Origin: an uncultured Lachnospiraceae bacterium
GTDB lineage: Bacteria; Bacillota; Clostridia; Lachnospirales; Lachnospiraceae
Assembly: GCA_900316625.1 (NCBI GenBank)
Contig: ONDO01000007.1
Span: 24,028 to 88,027 of the forward strand
Length of the DNA: 64,000 nt
Direction: 5' to 3'
The translations under genes were made by a program, and so were the position numbers. Shown here piece after piece: positions 25,501 to 34,225 of this stretch (position 1 is the stretch's first letter; every line of letters begins with the position of its first letter). The notes under the pieces were generated by a model. That model was not told where the DNA came from and ran no database searches. It saw only the letters and a program-made list of their open reading frames with translations.

Positions 25501-26838
25501 ATGAGCGTACAGGTAGAAAAATTAGAACATAACATGGCAAAACTCACCGTTACGGTTGAGGCTTGTGCATTTGACAAGGCTATCGATCAGGCATACAACC
25601 GCGAGAAGAAGAACATTCAGATTCCCGGCTTCCGTAAGGGCAAGGCTCCCAGAAAGATGATCGAAGTTCATTACGGAAAAGAAGTGTTCTATGAAAGCGC
25701 TGCTAATATCCTGATTCAGGAAGAGTATCCTAAGGCTTATGATGAGTCCGGACTCGACATCGTATCTCAGCCTGAGATCAAGATTGTGACTCTTGAAGCC
25801 GGCAAGGATTTCGTCTTCACTGCAGAAGTAGCAGTTAAGCCTGAAGTGAAGCTTGGCAAGTATGAAGGCATCACCGTTACCAAGATCGACACCACCGTTT
25901 CTGACGAAGATGTTGATAAGGAAATCGAAGCTGAGAGAAACCGCAACGCACGTACCGTTAAGGTTGACCGCGCAGCTGAGCTGAAGGATACCGCTAACAT
26001 CAACTTCGAAGGATTCGTTGATGATAAGGCATTCGAAGGCGGCAAGGGTGAGAACTATGACCTCGTTCTTGGTTCTCACAGCTTCATCGATACTTTCGAA
26101 GATCAGCTCGTTGGCAAGTCTGCCGGCGATGATGTAGAAGTTAATGTTACTTTCCCTGAAGATTATCAGGCAAAGGAACTTGCTGGTAAGAAGGCACTCT
26201 TCAAGGTTCACCTTAACTCCGTAACCGCTAAGGAACTTCCTGAACTGAACGATGACTTCGCTCAGGATGTGTCTGAGTTTGAGACTCTCGATGAGTACAA
26301 GGCTGATGTTAAGGCTAAGCTCGAGAAGACCAAGGAAGAGACCGCACGTCGTACCAAGGAAGAAGAAGCAATCGCCAAGATCGTTGAGAAGTCTGCCATG
26401 GATATCCCTGAAGCAATGCTTCGTACCCAGGAAGACAACATGATCAATGAGATGGCACAGAATATGGCTCGCCAGGGTCTGTCCATGGATCAGTACTTCA
26501 AGTTCACCGGAACCACTCTTGAGCAGCTCCGTGAGCAGGTTCGTCCTGATGCTGAGAACCGCATCAAGAATTCTCTCGTTCTCGAAGCAATCGCCAAGGA
26601 ACAGAATTTCGAAATCACTGATGCTGACATCGATGAAGAGATCAAGAAGATGGCAGAGCAGTACAAGATGAAGTTTGAAGATCTGAACAAGAACGTTCGC
26701 GATTCCGATCGTGAGAGCATCCGTGAGGATCTCAAGATTCAGAAGGCAGTTGACTTCGTTATGGATAACGCAAAAGAGCGTGCCAAGGCTAAGAAGAAGG
26801 CTGCAGCTGATAAGGAAGAGTCCGATAAGGAGGACTGA
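25501..26838 (+). CDS. tig: Trigger factor chaperone
   Basis: 445 residues. The N-terminal ribosome-binding domain carries the GFRKGKAPRKMIE signature (near 40-52). The FKBP-like prolyl isomerase domain (about 160-240) contains INFEGFVDDKAFEGG and FEDQLVGKSAGD. The C-terminal helical arms end in a Lys/Glu-rich tail. It binds nascent chains at the ribosome exit tunnel. AAGGAGG lies 14 nt before the ATG, longer than usual. It heads tig-clpP-clpX, the usual order in many bacteria. Confidence 0.95.
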   Translation: MSVQVEKLEHNMAKLTVTVEACAFDKAIDQAYNREKKNIQIPGFRKGKAPRKMIEVHYGKEVFYESAANILIQEEYPKAYDESGLDIVSQPEIKIVTLEAGKDFVFTAEVAVKPEVKLGKYEGITVTKIDTTVSDEDVDKEIEAERNRNARTVKVDRAAELKDTANINFEGFVDDKAFEGGKGENYDLVLGSHSFIDTFEDQLVGKSAGDDVEVNVTFPEDYQAKELAGKKALFKVHLNSVTAKELPELNDDFAQDVSEFETLDEYKADVKAKLEKTKEETARRTKEEEAIAKIVEKSAMDIPEAMLRTQEDNMINEMAQNMARQGLSMDQYFKFTGTTLEQLREQVRPDAENRIKNSLVLEAIAKEQNFEITDADIDEEIKKMAEQYKMKFEDLNKNVRDSDRESIREDLKIQKAVDFVMDNAKERAKAKKKAAADKEESDKED

Positions 26839-26861
26839 TCTTCCGTTAGTTTGGAGGGCTT

Positions 26862-27452
26862 ATGGCAACAATTCCTTACGTAATTGAACAGAATTCCAGA
26901 GGAGAGCGGAGCTACGACCTGTACTCCCGCCTTCTCAAGGACAGAATTATCTTCCTGGGTGAAGAAGTTAACGAAACGACCGCACAGATCGTTATCGCAG
27001 AACTTCTCTTCCTGGAGTCTCAGGACCCTTCTAAGGATATTCACCTCTACATCAATTCCCCTGGTGGAATGGTAACAGCAGGTCTGGGTATCTATGACAC
27101 CATGCAGTATATCAAGTGTGATGTCTCCACAATCTGTGTCGGAATGGCAGCATCCATGGGTGCTTTCCTTCTCGCAGGTGGTACCAAGGGCAAGCGTTTT
27201 GCACTCCCCAATGCTGAGATTATGATTCATCAGCCTTCCGGTGGCACCAAAGGTCAGGCAACGGAGATTCAGATTGCCGCAGAGAATATTCTGAAGACCA
27301 AAGAGAAGCTGAACCGTATGCTTGCAGCAAATACCGGTCAGCCTTACGAAAAGGTTTGCCAGGATACGGAACGTGACCATTATATGGATGCAGAAGAGGC
27401 ACTGAATTACGGACTTGTTGATAGCATTATCACGAACCGTTCGGATAGCTGA
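26862..27452 (+). CDS. clpP: ATP-dependent Clp protease proteolytic subunit
   Basis: 196 residues. The catalytic Ser is in [11 protein letters not shown], His in IMIHQPSGG, and Asp in the DTERDHYM region. The YINSPGG motif of the handle region is present. It forms the 14-subunit barrel that degrades proteins fed by ClpX or ClpA/C. GGAGGG is 3 nt before the ATG. It follows tig by 23 nt and precedes clpX. Confidence 0.96.
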   Translation: MATIPYVIEQNSRGERSYDLYSRLLKDRIIFLGEEVNETTAQIVIAELLFLESQDPSKDIHLYINSPGGMVTAGLGIYDTMQYIKCDVSTICVGMAASMGAFLLAGGTKGKRFALPNAEIMIHQPSGGTKGQATEIQIAAENILKTKEKLNRMLAANTGQPYEKVCQDTERDHYMDAEEALNYGLVDSIITNRSDS

Positions 27453-27495
27453 AGATAGGACTTAAGTTTGAAAGGGTAGCCTGAGGATGGTCTTT

Positions 27496-27521
27496 TGTAC
27501 AGGAATGATCTGTTCTGTACA
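27496..27521 (+). repeat. Inverted repeat between clpP and clpX
   Basis: TGTACAG (27496-27502) and CTGTACA (27515-27521), perfect arms around 12 nt. No T-run follows. It could be an operator or an mRNA hairpin tuning clpX. Confidence 0.35.
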
Positions 27522-27578
27522 GAGACTGAATCGGGATGCCCTTCTTCAACATATTGAAAAGAAAGTAAGAAGGTCATT

Positions 27579-28868
27579 ATGGCAAACAGAAAAGACAATG
27601 GAGTCCGCTGCAGTTTTTGCGGAAAGCCCGAATCTCAGGTTCGGAAGATCATTGCCGGCCCCAATGGGGTATTTATCTGCGACGAGTGTATTGAAATCTG
27701 CTCAGAGATAGTGGATGACGAATTCGGTCCTGATGAAGAAGATAGCCAGGAAGCAGATGAGTTCCAGATCAATCTGAAGAAACCGGAAGAACTGAAGTCC
27801 TTCCTCGATGATTATGTCATCGGTCAGGATGAAGCGAAGAAGGTTCTGTCTGTAGCGGTATATAATCACTATAAGAGAATTGTAAACAAGCAGCAGTCTG
27901 ATGTAGAACTTCAGAAGTCGAATGTTCTTCTCTTAGGACCTACCGGTTCCGGTAAGACTCTGCTCGCACAGACTCTGGCACGTCAGTTAGGCGTTCCTTT
28001 TGCAATTGCAGATGCAACTACCCTTACCGAAGCAGGATATGTCGGTGAAGACGTTGAGAACATCCTTCTCAAGCTGATCCAGGCTGCAGACTACAATATC
28101 AAGAAGGCTGAAGTTGGTATCATCTACATCGATGAGATCGATAAGATCACCAAGAAGTCCGAGAATGTCTCCATCACCCGTGATGTATCCGGTGAAGGCG
28201 TACAGCAGGCTCTTCTGAAGATCCTCGAGGGAACCAATGCATCCGTACCTCCTCAGGGCGGACGTAAGCATCCCCAGCAGGAACTGATCCAGATCAATAC
28301 CCAGAATATCCTCTTCATCTGTGGTGGAGCTTTCGAAGGACTCGATAAGATCATTGAGAATCGTACCGACAGCACCTCTATGGGCTTCGGAGCTGATGTG
28401 AAGACTCATGATGAGCGCAAGGTCGGAGAACTTCTCCGCCAGGTTCTCCCTCAGGACTTCATCAAGTTTGGCCTGATCCCCGAGTTCATCGGTCGTGTAC
28501 CTATTAACGTAGCCCTCGACGAACTGACCGAGGACGATATGGTTCGCATTCTGACAGAACCCAAGAACGCTCTTACCAAGCAGTACCGTGAGCTCTTCCG
28601 TATGGACGGTGTCGAGCTTAGCTTCAATGATGACGCTCTTCGTGAGATCGCAAAGAAGTCCATCGAGCGTAAGACCGGTGCAAGAGGCCTCCGTGCCATC
28701 GTCGAGAATGTCCTCATGGAGGATATGTACCATGTACCTTCCGACGAGAGCGTTAAGGAGATCCTGATTACTAAGGAGAAGGTTGATAGCAACCTGATCT
28801 TAGAGGATAAGTCTAAGGACACCGGGATCATCGGAATCGAGAAGAAGGGCAAGAAGAAATCTGCCTAA
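27579..28868 (+). CDS. clpX: ATP-dependent unfoldase ClpX
   Basis: 429 residues. An N-terminal zinc-binding domain holds four Cys (CSFCGKPES, then CDECIEIC). The AAA+ core has Walker [16 protein letters not shown] and Walker [11 protein letters not shown], with [10 protein letters not shown] and GFGAD following. The ClpP-docking loop falls near [10 protein letters not shown]. ClpX unfolds tagged proteins and passes them to ClpP, whose gene is just upstream. Length and motifs are normal. Confidence 0.96.
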   Translation: MANRKDNGVRCSFCGKPESQVRKIIAGPNGVFICDECIEICSEIVDDEFGPDEEDSQEADEFQINLKKPEELKSFLDDYVIGQDEAKKVLSVAVYNHYKRIVNKQQSDVELQKSNVLLLGPTGSGKTLLAQTLARQLGVPFAIADATTLTEAGYVGEDVENILLKLIQAADYNIKKAEVGIIYIDEIDKITKKSENVSITRDVSGEGVQQALLKILEGTNASVPPQGGRKHPQQELIQINTQNILFICGGAFEGLDKIIENRTDSTSMGFGADVKTHDERKVGELLRQVLPQDFIKFGLIPEFIGRVPINVALDELTEDDMVRILTEPKNALTKQYRELFRMDGVELSFNDDALREIAKKSIERKTGARGLRAIVENVLMEDMYHVPSDESVKEILITKEKVDSNLILEDKSKDTGIIGIEKKGKKKSA

Positions 28869-28924
28869 GGAATATATACACCAGCCTTGTGAAGTTAATA
28901 CAAGACTGATGAAGAATCAGACGA

Positions 28925-28957
28925 GGGGGTGTGGACCATGTGTCCAGACTCCCTTTT
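28925..28957 (+). terminator. Terminator after clpX
   Basis: GGGGGTGTGGAC (28925-28936) pairs with GTCCAGACTCCC (28942-28953), with one G-U pair and one mismatch, followed by TTTT. Confidence 0.65.
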
Positions 28958-29022
28958 CTGCCAGGCGAAGGCTCTCTCGGGAAATGTAGAGCAGGGCGAT
29001 TCTTCCGCAGGAAAGGATGAAT

Positions 29023-29622
29023 ATGAGAGTAACAGAAGCTACCCTTGAAACCGTATGTGGTATCACAACGAAAAAATTACCCCGTAACACGGATCCGGAG
29101 ATTGCATTCTGCGGAAGATCGAATGTGGGAAAGTCCAGTCTGATCAACTCCCTCATGAATCGTAAGAATCTGGCCCGTACCTCGGCACAGCCCGGTAAGA
29201 CCCAGACCCTGAACTATTATAAGGTTAATGACTGCCTCTATCTGGTAGATCTTCCCGGATACGGTTATGCGAAGAATTCTCAGGCCAATCGTGATGCATG
29301 GGGTGTCATGATCCAGAAATATCTGACCGAGTCCGATATGCTGCGTTACGTCTTCGAACTTGTAGATATCCGTCATGACCCTTCGGCAGAAGACAAGCAG
29401 ATGTATGACTGGCTGGTATACCTCGGATTCGATCCCATCATCATCTGTACCAAAGCAGATAAGATCAAACCCAGAGAGATCGAGAAGCAGCTGAACCGCA
29501 TTCGCGAATGTCTGGGAGCAGAAGAAGACTGTATCATGGTTCCTTATTCTGCTATGACAGGTATGGGTAAGGATATTATGGAAGATTTTATGAGTCAGGT
29601 AGTGGAAAATGAAAAACGCTAA
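29023..29622 (+). CDS. ysxC: Ribosome biogenesis GTP-binding protein YsxC/EngB
   Basis: About 199 residues, EngB GTPase acting in assembly of the large ribosomal subunit. G1 is CGRSNVGKSSLINSL, switch I includes SAQPGKTQTLNYY, G3 is LVDLPGYGYA, and G4 is CTKADK. AGGAAAGG (29009-29016) is 6 nt before the ATG at 29023 but adjoins the ATG at 29017, so I prefer 29023. Its last 14 nt overlap znuA, so a housekeeping GTPase is translationally coupled to a metal transporter. Confidence 0.92.
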   Translation: MRVTEATLETVCGITTKKLPRNTDPEIAFCGRSNVGKSSLINSLMNRKNLARTSAQPGKTQTLNYYKVNDCLYLVDLPGYGYAKNSQANRDAWGVMIQKYLTESDMLRYVFELVDIRHDPSAEDKQMYDWLVYLGFDPIIICTKADKIKPREIEKQLNRIRECLGAEEDCIMVPYSAMTGMGKDIMEDFMSQVVENEKR

Positions 29623-30655
29623 AATGGCAAGAGAAAAGGCAGTCTTTGTCTTTCTGCTCTTAAGCTGTATTGCACTCTTCTTTCTGGGAAGTACAGCCAT
29701 TTATCTGAAGAGCACGAAGAGTGTATATTCCGCGGATGCAGAGAAGGAATCCTTCGTTATCACGGCATCCTTCTATCCCGTCTACATTGCAGCACTGAAT
29801 GTTGCCGGCGATATCGACGGTGTAGAGGTCAGAAATCTGACCCAGCCGCAGACAGGCTGTCTCCACGATTATCAGCTGACCACAGAAGACATGAAGGCCA
29901 TGGCAGATTCAGATGTCCTCCTGATCAATGGAGGTGGTATCGAGTCCTTTGTATCGAAGGTAGCCAAGACCTATCCCAAGCTCTCTATCATTAATCTCTC
30001 CGCATCCTTCGCGGAACTTCCGGAGGAAGACGAAGAAGAGGAGGATCACGATCACGAGGACGCTGCCCACGAGGACGCTGACCACGAGGACGCGGATCAC
30101 GATCACGATCATGATCATGGGGAGCAAAATTCCCACTTCTGGATGGATATCGATCTCTACAGGAAGGAAGTAGAGAGTATGGAGGAAGGCCTGTCTAAAA
30201 GAGATCCTGTCCATGCAGATCAGTACAAGAAGAATGCCGAAGCCTATCTTAAGAAGCTGGAGGCCCTGCAGAGCGAAGAAGCAGAACTTAAGGAAGCACT
30301 TTCAGGCAAAAAGGTCGTTGTCTTCCATGAGGCCTTTTTATATCTGGCGGAAGATCTAGATATGCAGGTTACGATGACCATGGATCTCGATGAAGAGCGC
30401 CAGGTCAGTGCCGGCGAGGTAAGACAGGTTCTTGATGCCCTTGCCCTAAGCGATGACAAGATCATCTTTGCCGAGAGGACCTATGGCGAAGAGATGGGAG
30501 ATCGTATGACGGAAGAAGCATCCGCCACGGTTATCTACTTAGACCCCCTGACCCGTCCCAAGGACGGACAGGAAAGCGAGCAGGATGGCTATCTTCTTGC
30601 TATGCAGGAGAACTTCGATCAGATTCGTACCACTCTTTTAGGGGCAGAAGAATAA
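29609..30655 (+). CDS. znuA: Zinc ABC transporter substrate-binding protein
   Basis: 348 residues. An N-terminal hydrophobic segment (about 11-34) is a signal or anchor; Cys20 within LLSC is not a convincing lipobox, since the hydrophobic run continues after it. Metal-ligand histidines lie in TGCLHDYQ, NSHFWMD and VFHEAFLYLAED. Between the first two is a very acidic, His-rich loop (about 138-170, repeating HED and DHDH), typical of zinc carriers. It captures zinc outside the cell and delivers it to ZnuBC. It overlaps ysxC by 14 nt. Confidence 0.88.
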   Translation: MKNAKMAREKAVFVFLLLSCIALFFLGSTAIYLKSTKSVYSADAEKESFVITASFYPVYIAALNVAGDIDGVEVRNLTQPQTGCLHDYQLTTEDMKAMADSDVLLINGGGIESFVSKVAKTYPKLSIINLSASFAELPEEDEEEEDHDHEDAAHEDADHEDADHDHDHDHGEQNSHFWMDIDLYRKEVESMEEGLSKRDPVHADQYKKNAEAYLKKLEALQSEEAELKEALSGKKVVVFHEAFLYLAEDLDMQVTMTMDLDEERQVSAGEVRQVLDALALSDDKIIFAERTYGEEMGDRMTEEASATVIYLDPLTRPKDGQESEQDGYLLAMQENFDQIRTTLLGAEE

Positions 30656-31578
30656 TGAAACAGGCACATATGAAAAAGTTAATAAAGCCCTGTGGATTCC
30701 ACTGCGTTAAGGTGAAGAACCTGGGCGTATCTTTTGGCAGCCAGCTAGTCTTGAAGGACGTAAATCTCCATGTGCATTGTGGCAGCATCTTAGCCGTGAT
30801 CGGACAGAACGGAGCCGGTAAGTCAACACTCATCCGGGCCATGCTCGATGAGGTTCCTCACACAGGTTCCATCGAGTTCAAGAACGTGGAAGACGGTGCC
30901 ATGCAGAAGATCCGGGTTGGATACGTTCCCCAGCACCTGAATATCGACAAGTCCACACCCATGGATGTCTATGACCTTATGGCATCCTTCCGCAGCAGAT
31001 TTCCGGTTTTTATAAAGTCCGGGAAGCTCCATGCAGAGATCATAGAAGCCCTCAAGGTCTTCCAGGCAGAGGATCTGATCGACCAGCCCCTTGGCTCCCT
31101 GTCCGGCGGCCAGCTACAGCGTGTCCTGCTGTCCCTGTCTGTTATGGATGATCCCGACCTTCTGCTCTTAGATGAACCCGTTTCCGGTGTGGATCAGAAT
31201 GGCCTCGACCTCTTCTATCAGAATATGGTCTATATCCGTGACCATTTCGATGTCGCTATCATCATCATCTCCCATGATCTGCAGTACGTTCGTAAGTACG
31301 CAGACGAGGTCATTCTCCTCGACCAGACGGTCCTTGCAGAAGGCAGCCCCGAGGATGTCTATGCCTCCGAAGCCTTCCGTAAGACCTTCGGCGACATCTC
31401 CATTCCAGGCCAGGAGTCCCCTTCGGAAATGCAGACCGGCGCGATCAAGATCACACATCGTTCTTCCCGCTCCCATCAGGCGGAGGGAGAATACACGGGA
31501 CTCTATCAGGGAAAACACAGGACAGAAGATATCAAGGAAACGACAAGGACAGCAGACGTAAGAGGAGGCAAATCATGA
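30655..31578 (+). CDS. znuC: Zinc ABC transporter ATP-binding protein
   Basis: 307 residues. Walker A is GQNGAGKST, the signature LSGGQLQRVLL, Walker B LLLLDEPVSGVD and the H-loop IIISHDLQYV. It hydrolyses ATP to drive ZnuB. The start codon overlaps the znuA stop (TAATG), and its end overlaps znuB by 4 nt, so the three subunits are translationally coupled. About 60 residues beyond the usual ATPase end are polar and of unknown role. Confidence 0.92.
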   Translation: MKQAHMKKLIKPCGFHCVKVKNLGVSFGSQLVLKDVNLHVHCGSILAVIGQNGAGKSTLIRAMLDEVPHTGSIEFKNVEDGAMQKIRVGYVPQHLNIDKSTPMDVYDLMASFRSRFPVFIKSGKLHAEIIEALKVFQAEDLIDQPLGSLSGGQLQRVLLSLSVMDDPDLLLLDEPVSGVDQNGLDLFYQNMVYIRDHFDVAIIIISHDLQYVRKYADEVILLDQTVLAEGSPEDVYASEAFRKTFGDISIPGQESPSEMQTGAIKITHRSSRSHQAEGEYTGLYQGKHRTEDIKETTRTADVRGGKS

Positions 31579-32378
31579 CGAGTCTCTTCGAATATAACTT
31601 CATGCGTCTGGCATTCGCAGCAATACTCATTATCACGCCGCTCCTTGGCATCTTAGGAACCATGGTGGTCCAGAAGAAGATGGCCTTCTTCTCGGATGCA
31701 CTCGGACATTCAGCCCTGACTGGTATCGCACTCGGCCTTCTCCTCGGCATTACAGGGCCTTCTCTTGCCATGTTACTCTATGGCCTGGTATTTGCCCTGC
31801 TCTTAAATGCAATCCAGAGACATAGCCTCTCCTCGACGGATACGGTCATCTCTGTATTCGCAAGCGGTAGTACGGCAATCGGTCTTGCAATCCTGAGTAA
31901 GGGAGGGAATATCTCTTCTTATTCAGCCCTTCTGATTGGAGATATCTTAAGCATTACAAGAAGCGAAGTGTTCTCACTTCTTGGAATCCTTCTTGTGACG
32001 GTTCTCTTCTGGTGTCTGTGTGCCAATCGTCTGGTAGCCATTTCGATTCACCCGACCATGGCAAGATCTGCGAATATCTCTGTGCGTCTCATGGAGAATG
32101 TGTTTTCCCTTCTGATTGCAGCTGTTGTTATGTTATCCATCCGCTGGGTAGGTATTCTCCTGATCAGCGCTCTTTTGATCATTCCGGCGGCATCCTCACG
32201 GAATATCTCCTGCAACATGAGAGAGTATCATGTCTATTCTCTGATCTTCTCCATGTTCAGTGGAGTAATCGGTCTTGTGACCTCTTATTACTCTAATGTG
32301 GCAACCGGTCCCATGATCGTAATTGTCGCTTCAATTATCTATTTTGCAACATATTTCTATGGTCGAAGGGTGAAGTGA
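31575..32378 (+). CDS. znuB: Zinc ABC transporter permease
   Basis: 267 residues with about eight membrane helices, ABC-3 family permease for zinc or manganese. The motif FFSDALGHSALTGIALG and the later ILLISALLIIPAASSRNIS are typical. The start ATG overlaps the znuC stop by 4 nt. It closes ysxC-znuABC. The acidic His-rich carrier supports zinc, but manganese cannot be ruled out from sequence alone. Confidence 0.9.
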   Translation: MTSLFEYNFMRLAFAAILIITPLLGILGTMVVQKKMAFFSDALGHSALTGIALGLLLGITGPSLAMLLYGLVFALLLNAIQRHSLSSTDTVISVFASGSTAIGLAILSKGGNISSYSALLIGDILSITRSEVFSLLGILLVTVLFWCLCANRLVAISIHPTMARSANISVRLMENVFSLLIAAVVMLSIRWVGILLISALLIIPAASSRNISCNMREYHVYSLIFSMFSGVIGLVTSYYSNVATGPMIVIVASIIYFATYFYGRRVK

Positions 32379-32407
32379 TAGATTATTGGAATTTGTTGAA
32401 AAAATGG

Positions 32408-32436
32408 TTGACGCAGGGTGGTCATTATAGTATATT
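32408..32436 (+). promoter_or_regulatory. Promoter of tRNA-Thr
   Basis: TTGACG (32408-32413), 17 nt, TATATT (32431-32436), about 40 nt before the tRNA. Confidence 0.75.
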
Positions 32437-32476
32437 AATCAAGTCGGTTGTGAGCAGCGCTTACAACGAAGGACAA

Positions 32477-32549
32477 GCTGCTGTGGCTCAGTTGGTAGAG
32501 CGTCGCCTTGGTAAGGCGGAGGTCACGAGTTCAAATCTCGTCAGCAGCT
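32477..32549 (+). tRNA. tRNA-Thr (GGT)
   Basis: Full cloverleaf of 73 nt. The acceptor GCTGCTG pairs with CAGCAGC, the D stem is GCTC/GAGC, and the anticodon loop TTGGTAA gives anticodon GGT (32510-32512). The T arm is ACGAG-TTCAAAT-CTCGT and the discriminator is T. CCA is not encoded. Confidence 0.96.
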
Positions 32550-32573
32550 TATTTTTATGCGCTATTATAAGGT

Positions 32574-32656
32574 AGAGCACCCGCCAAAATGATATGTACC
32601 CTCTTTACTGGACAAACCAGTAAGGAGAGTACATATCAAAAGGCGGGTGCTCTTTT
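32574..32656 (+). terminator. Very long near-perfect hairpin after tRNA-Thr
   Basis: About 80 nt fold into one hairpin. The outer arm AGAGCACCCGCC (32574-32585) pairs with GGCGGGTGCTCT (32642-32653). The inner arm TGATATGTAC pairs with GTACATATCA, and TTACTGG pairs with CCAGTAA around ACAAA. TTTT follows on the + strand. It probably ends the tRNA transcript but is far longer than a normal terminator. Confidence 0.7.
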
Positions 32657-32714
32657 GTTTGCATATCGAATGCTGCTTACCAGGCTATGTGGTATTTGAT
32701 CGAAGCCCGGAGAT

Positions 32715-34115
32715 TTACTTTCCGAGGGATAGGATATTGTTCTGGATGGTTACGGAACGAAGGTTCCGAAGAATTCGCGGCTGGCGGTAGAGATAGTAGA
32801 GGGTCATTAACAGGGAGATGGCAATCCAGCTGATGGGGTAGCACCAGAGGAGAAGGGTCAGGGAAGCAGTTCTCGGGACAACAAAGGTAACCCAGATGAT
32901 TCGGTAGATGCAGACCCCAAGCAGATTACTTATGGTTCCGAACATAACATCATTCTCAGCCCGGAGAGTAGCGGTAAGCACTTCATTTAGGACGAAAGTG
33001 ATATAGAAGGGACCGAGGATACGGGACATCTGTATGCCAATCTCTATGACTTCGGGGCTGTTGGTAAAGAGGCGGAGCAGAATGGGCGTGCCGAGAAGGA
33101 TGAAGCCGCTCATGACAACTGCGGCGAGGGACTGCATGAAGACCACCGTGCGTGTTCCCTTCTTGATGCGGTCCGTACGACCGGCACCGAAGTTCTGACC
33201 GATAAAGGTGGTGGTAGCGACACCGAAGGCCTGGTTGATCATCCACCAGAAGGCATCGAGCTTGCCGTAGGCGGTCCAGGCGGCAACCGTATTTACCCCC
33301 ATGGAATTTACAGAACCCTGTACCATCATGTTGGAGATACTGAACATGCTGTCTGCGATGGCGGTCGGAAGTCCGATCTTCAGGATGCGGAGCAGAGTTC
33401 TGGGGTTGATGTGCAGGCGGCGGATGCTAAGCTGCATGCCGGGCGTTCTTCTGGCCAGGAGGTAGGTAACCATGGCAGCGGAGAAGGCCTGACAGAGGTC
33501 TGTCGCGATGGCGGCACCCAGGATGCCCATATGAAGGATCATAACGAAGACAAGGTCTAAGACGATGTTCAGTCCGCAGCAGGCGATGAGGATGTAGAGG
33601 GGACGTTTGGAATCCCCGATCGCGCGGAGGATACCCGCTCCGATATTGTAGACCAGAGCGAAGACCAGGCCGCTCATGAGAACTCTGACGTAGAGCGTGG
33701 ACATCTCCATGAGGTCACCAGGGGTGCGAAGGAGAAGAAGGAAGGGGCGGGCCAGGAAGATGCAGATGATACCGAGCACAATTCCGCCGACGATGGCGAA
33801 GGTATAAGCGGTATGCAGGGCATCGTCGACCCGGTCTTCTTCACCGGCGCCATAATGTTGGGCGATGATGACGGTGGCTCCGGTTGCAAGTCCCATGAAG
33901 AAACTAAAAACGAAATTTAATATCTGACCAGAAGAGCCACCGACAGAGGCCAGAGCCTCTCGTCCGGCAAATTGTCCTACGACAGCAGCATCCACAGTGT
34001 TATAGAGCTGCTGGAAGAAGACGCCGATCAAAATGGGGAAGAAGAAGAGTAAAATCTGCTTCCAGATGACGCCTGTGGTGATTTCATTTTTTTTCGTATT
34101 CGTTACATTAGCCAT
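32715..34115 (-). CDS. MATE-family efflux transporter
   Basis: 466 residues with twelve predicted membrane helices in two similar halves, typical of NorM/DinF-like multidrug and toxin exporters driven by Na+ or H+. Helices in the N-terminal half (VDAAVVGQFAGREALASVG, FFMGLATGATVIIAQHYGAG) and the repeat VATTTFIGQNFGAGR in the C-terminal half are family signatures. The substrate is unknown. It lies downstream of pyk on the same strand, behind a probable terminator, so it may have its own promoter in the 110-nt gap. Confidence 0.88.
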   Translation of the reverse strand: MANVTNTKKNEITTGVIWKQILLFFFPILIGVFFQQLYNTVDAAVVGQFAGREALASVGGSSGQILNFVFSFFMGLATGATVIIAQHYGAGEEDRVDDALHTAYTFAIVGGIVLGIICIFLARPFLLLLRTPGDLMEMSTLYVRVLMSGLVFALVYNIGAGILRAIGDSKRPLYILIACCGLNIVLDLVFVMILHMGILGAAIATDLCQAFSAAMVTYLLARRTPGMQLSIRRLHINPRTLLRILKIGLPTAIADSMFSISNMMVQGSVNSMGVNTVAAWTAYGKLDAFWWMINQAFGVATTTFIGQNFGAGRTDRIKKGTRTVVFMQSLAAVVMSGFILLGTPILLRLFTNSPEVIEIGIQMSRILGPFYITFVLNEVLTATLRAENDVMFGTISNLLGVCIYRIIWVTFVVPRTASLTLLLWCYPISWIAISLLMTLYYLYRQPRILRNLRSVTIQNNILSLGK

Positions 34116-34141
34116 AATTGATACCTTGAGGATGTCGAGTA

Positions 34142-34173
34142 AAGCGGCCGCCCCACTGATGGGACGACCGCTT
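34142..34173 (-). terminator. Terminator after pyk
   Basis: Read on the - strand, AAGCGGTCGTCCCA pairs with TGGGGCGGCCGCTT around a 4-nt loop, followed by TACTC. The stem is strong and the T-run poor. Confidence 0.6.
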
Positions 34174-34225
34174 GAAAGTGTTGATTGTTATGTGAATAAT
34201 GCCTTACATTTACGAAGAAAGGCAA

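Noticed and set aside
29609-29700. ZnuA as a lipoprotein
   Set aside because: The Cys in LLSC lies inside the hydrophobic run rather than at its end.
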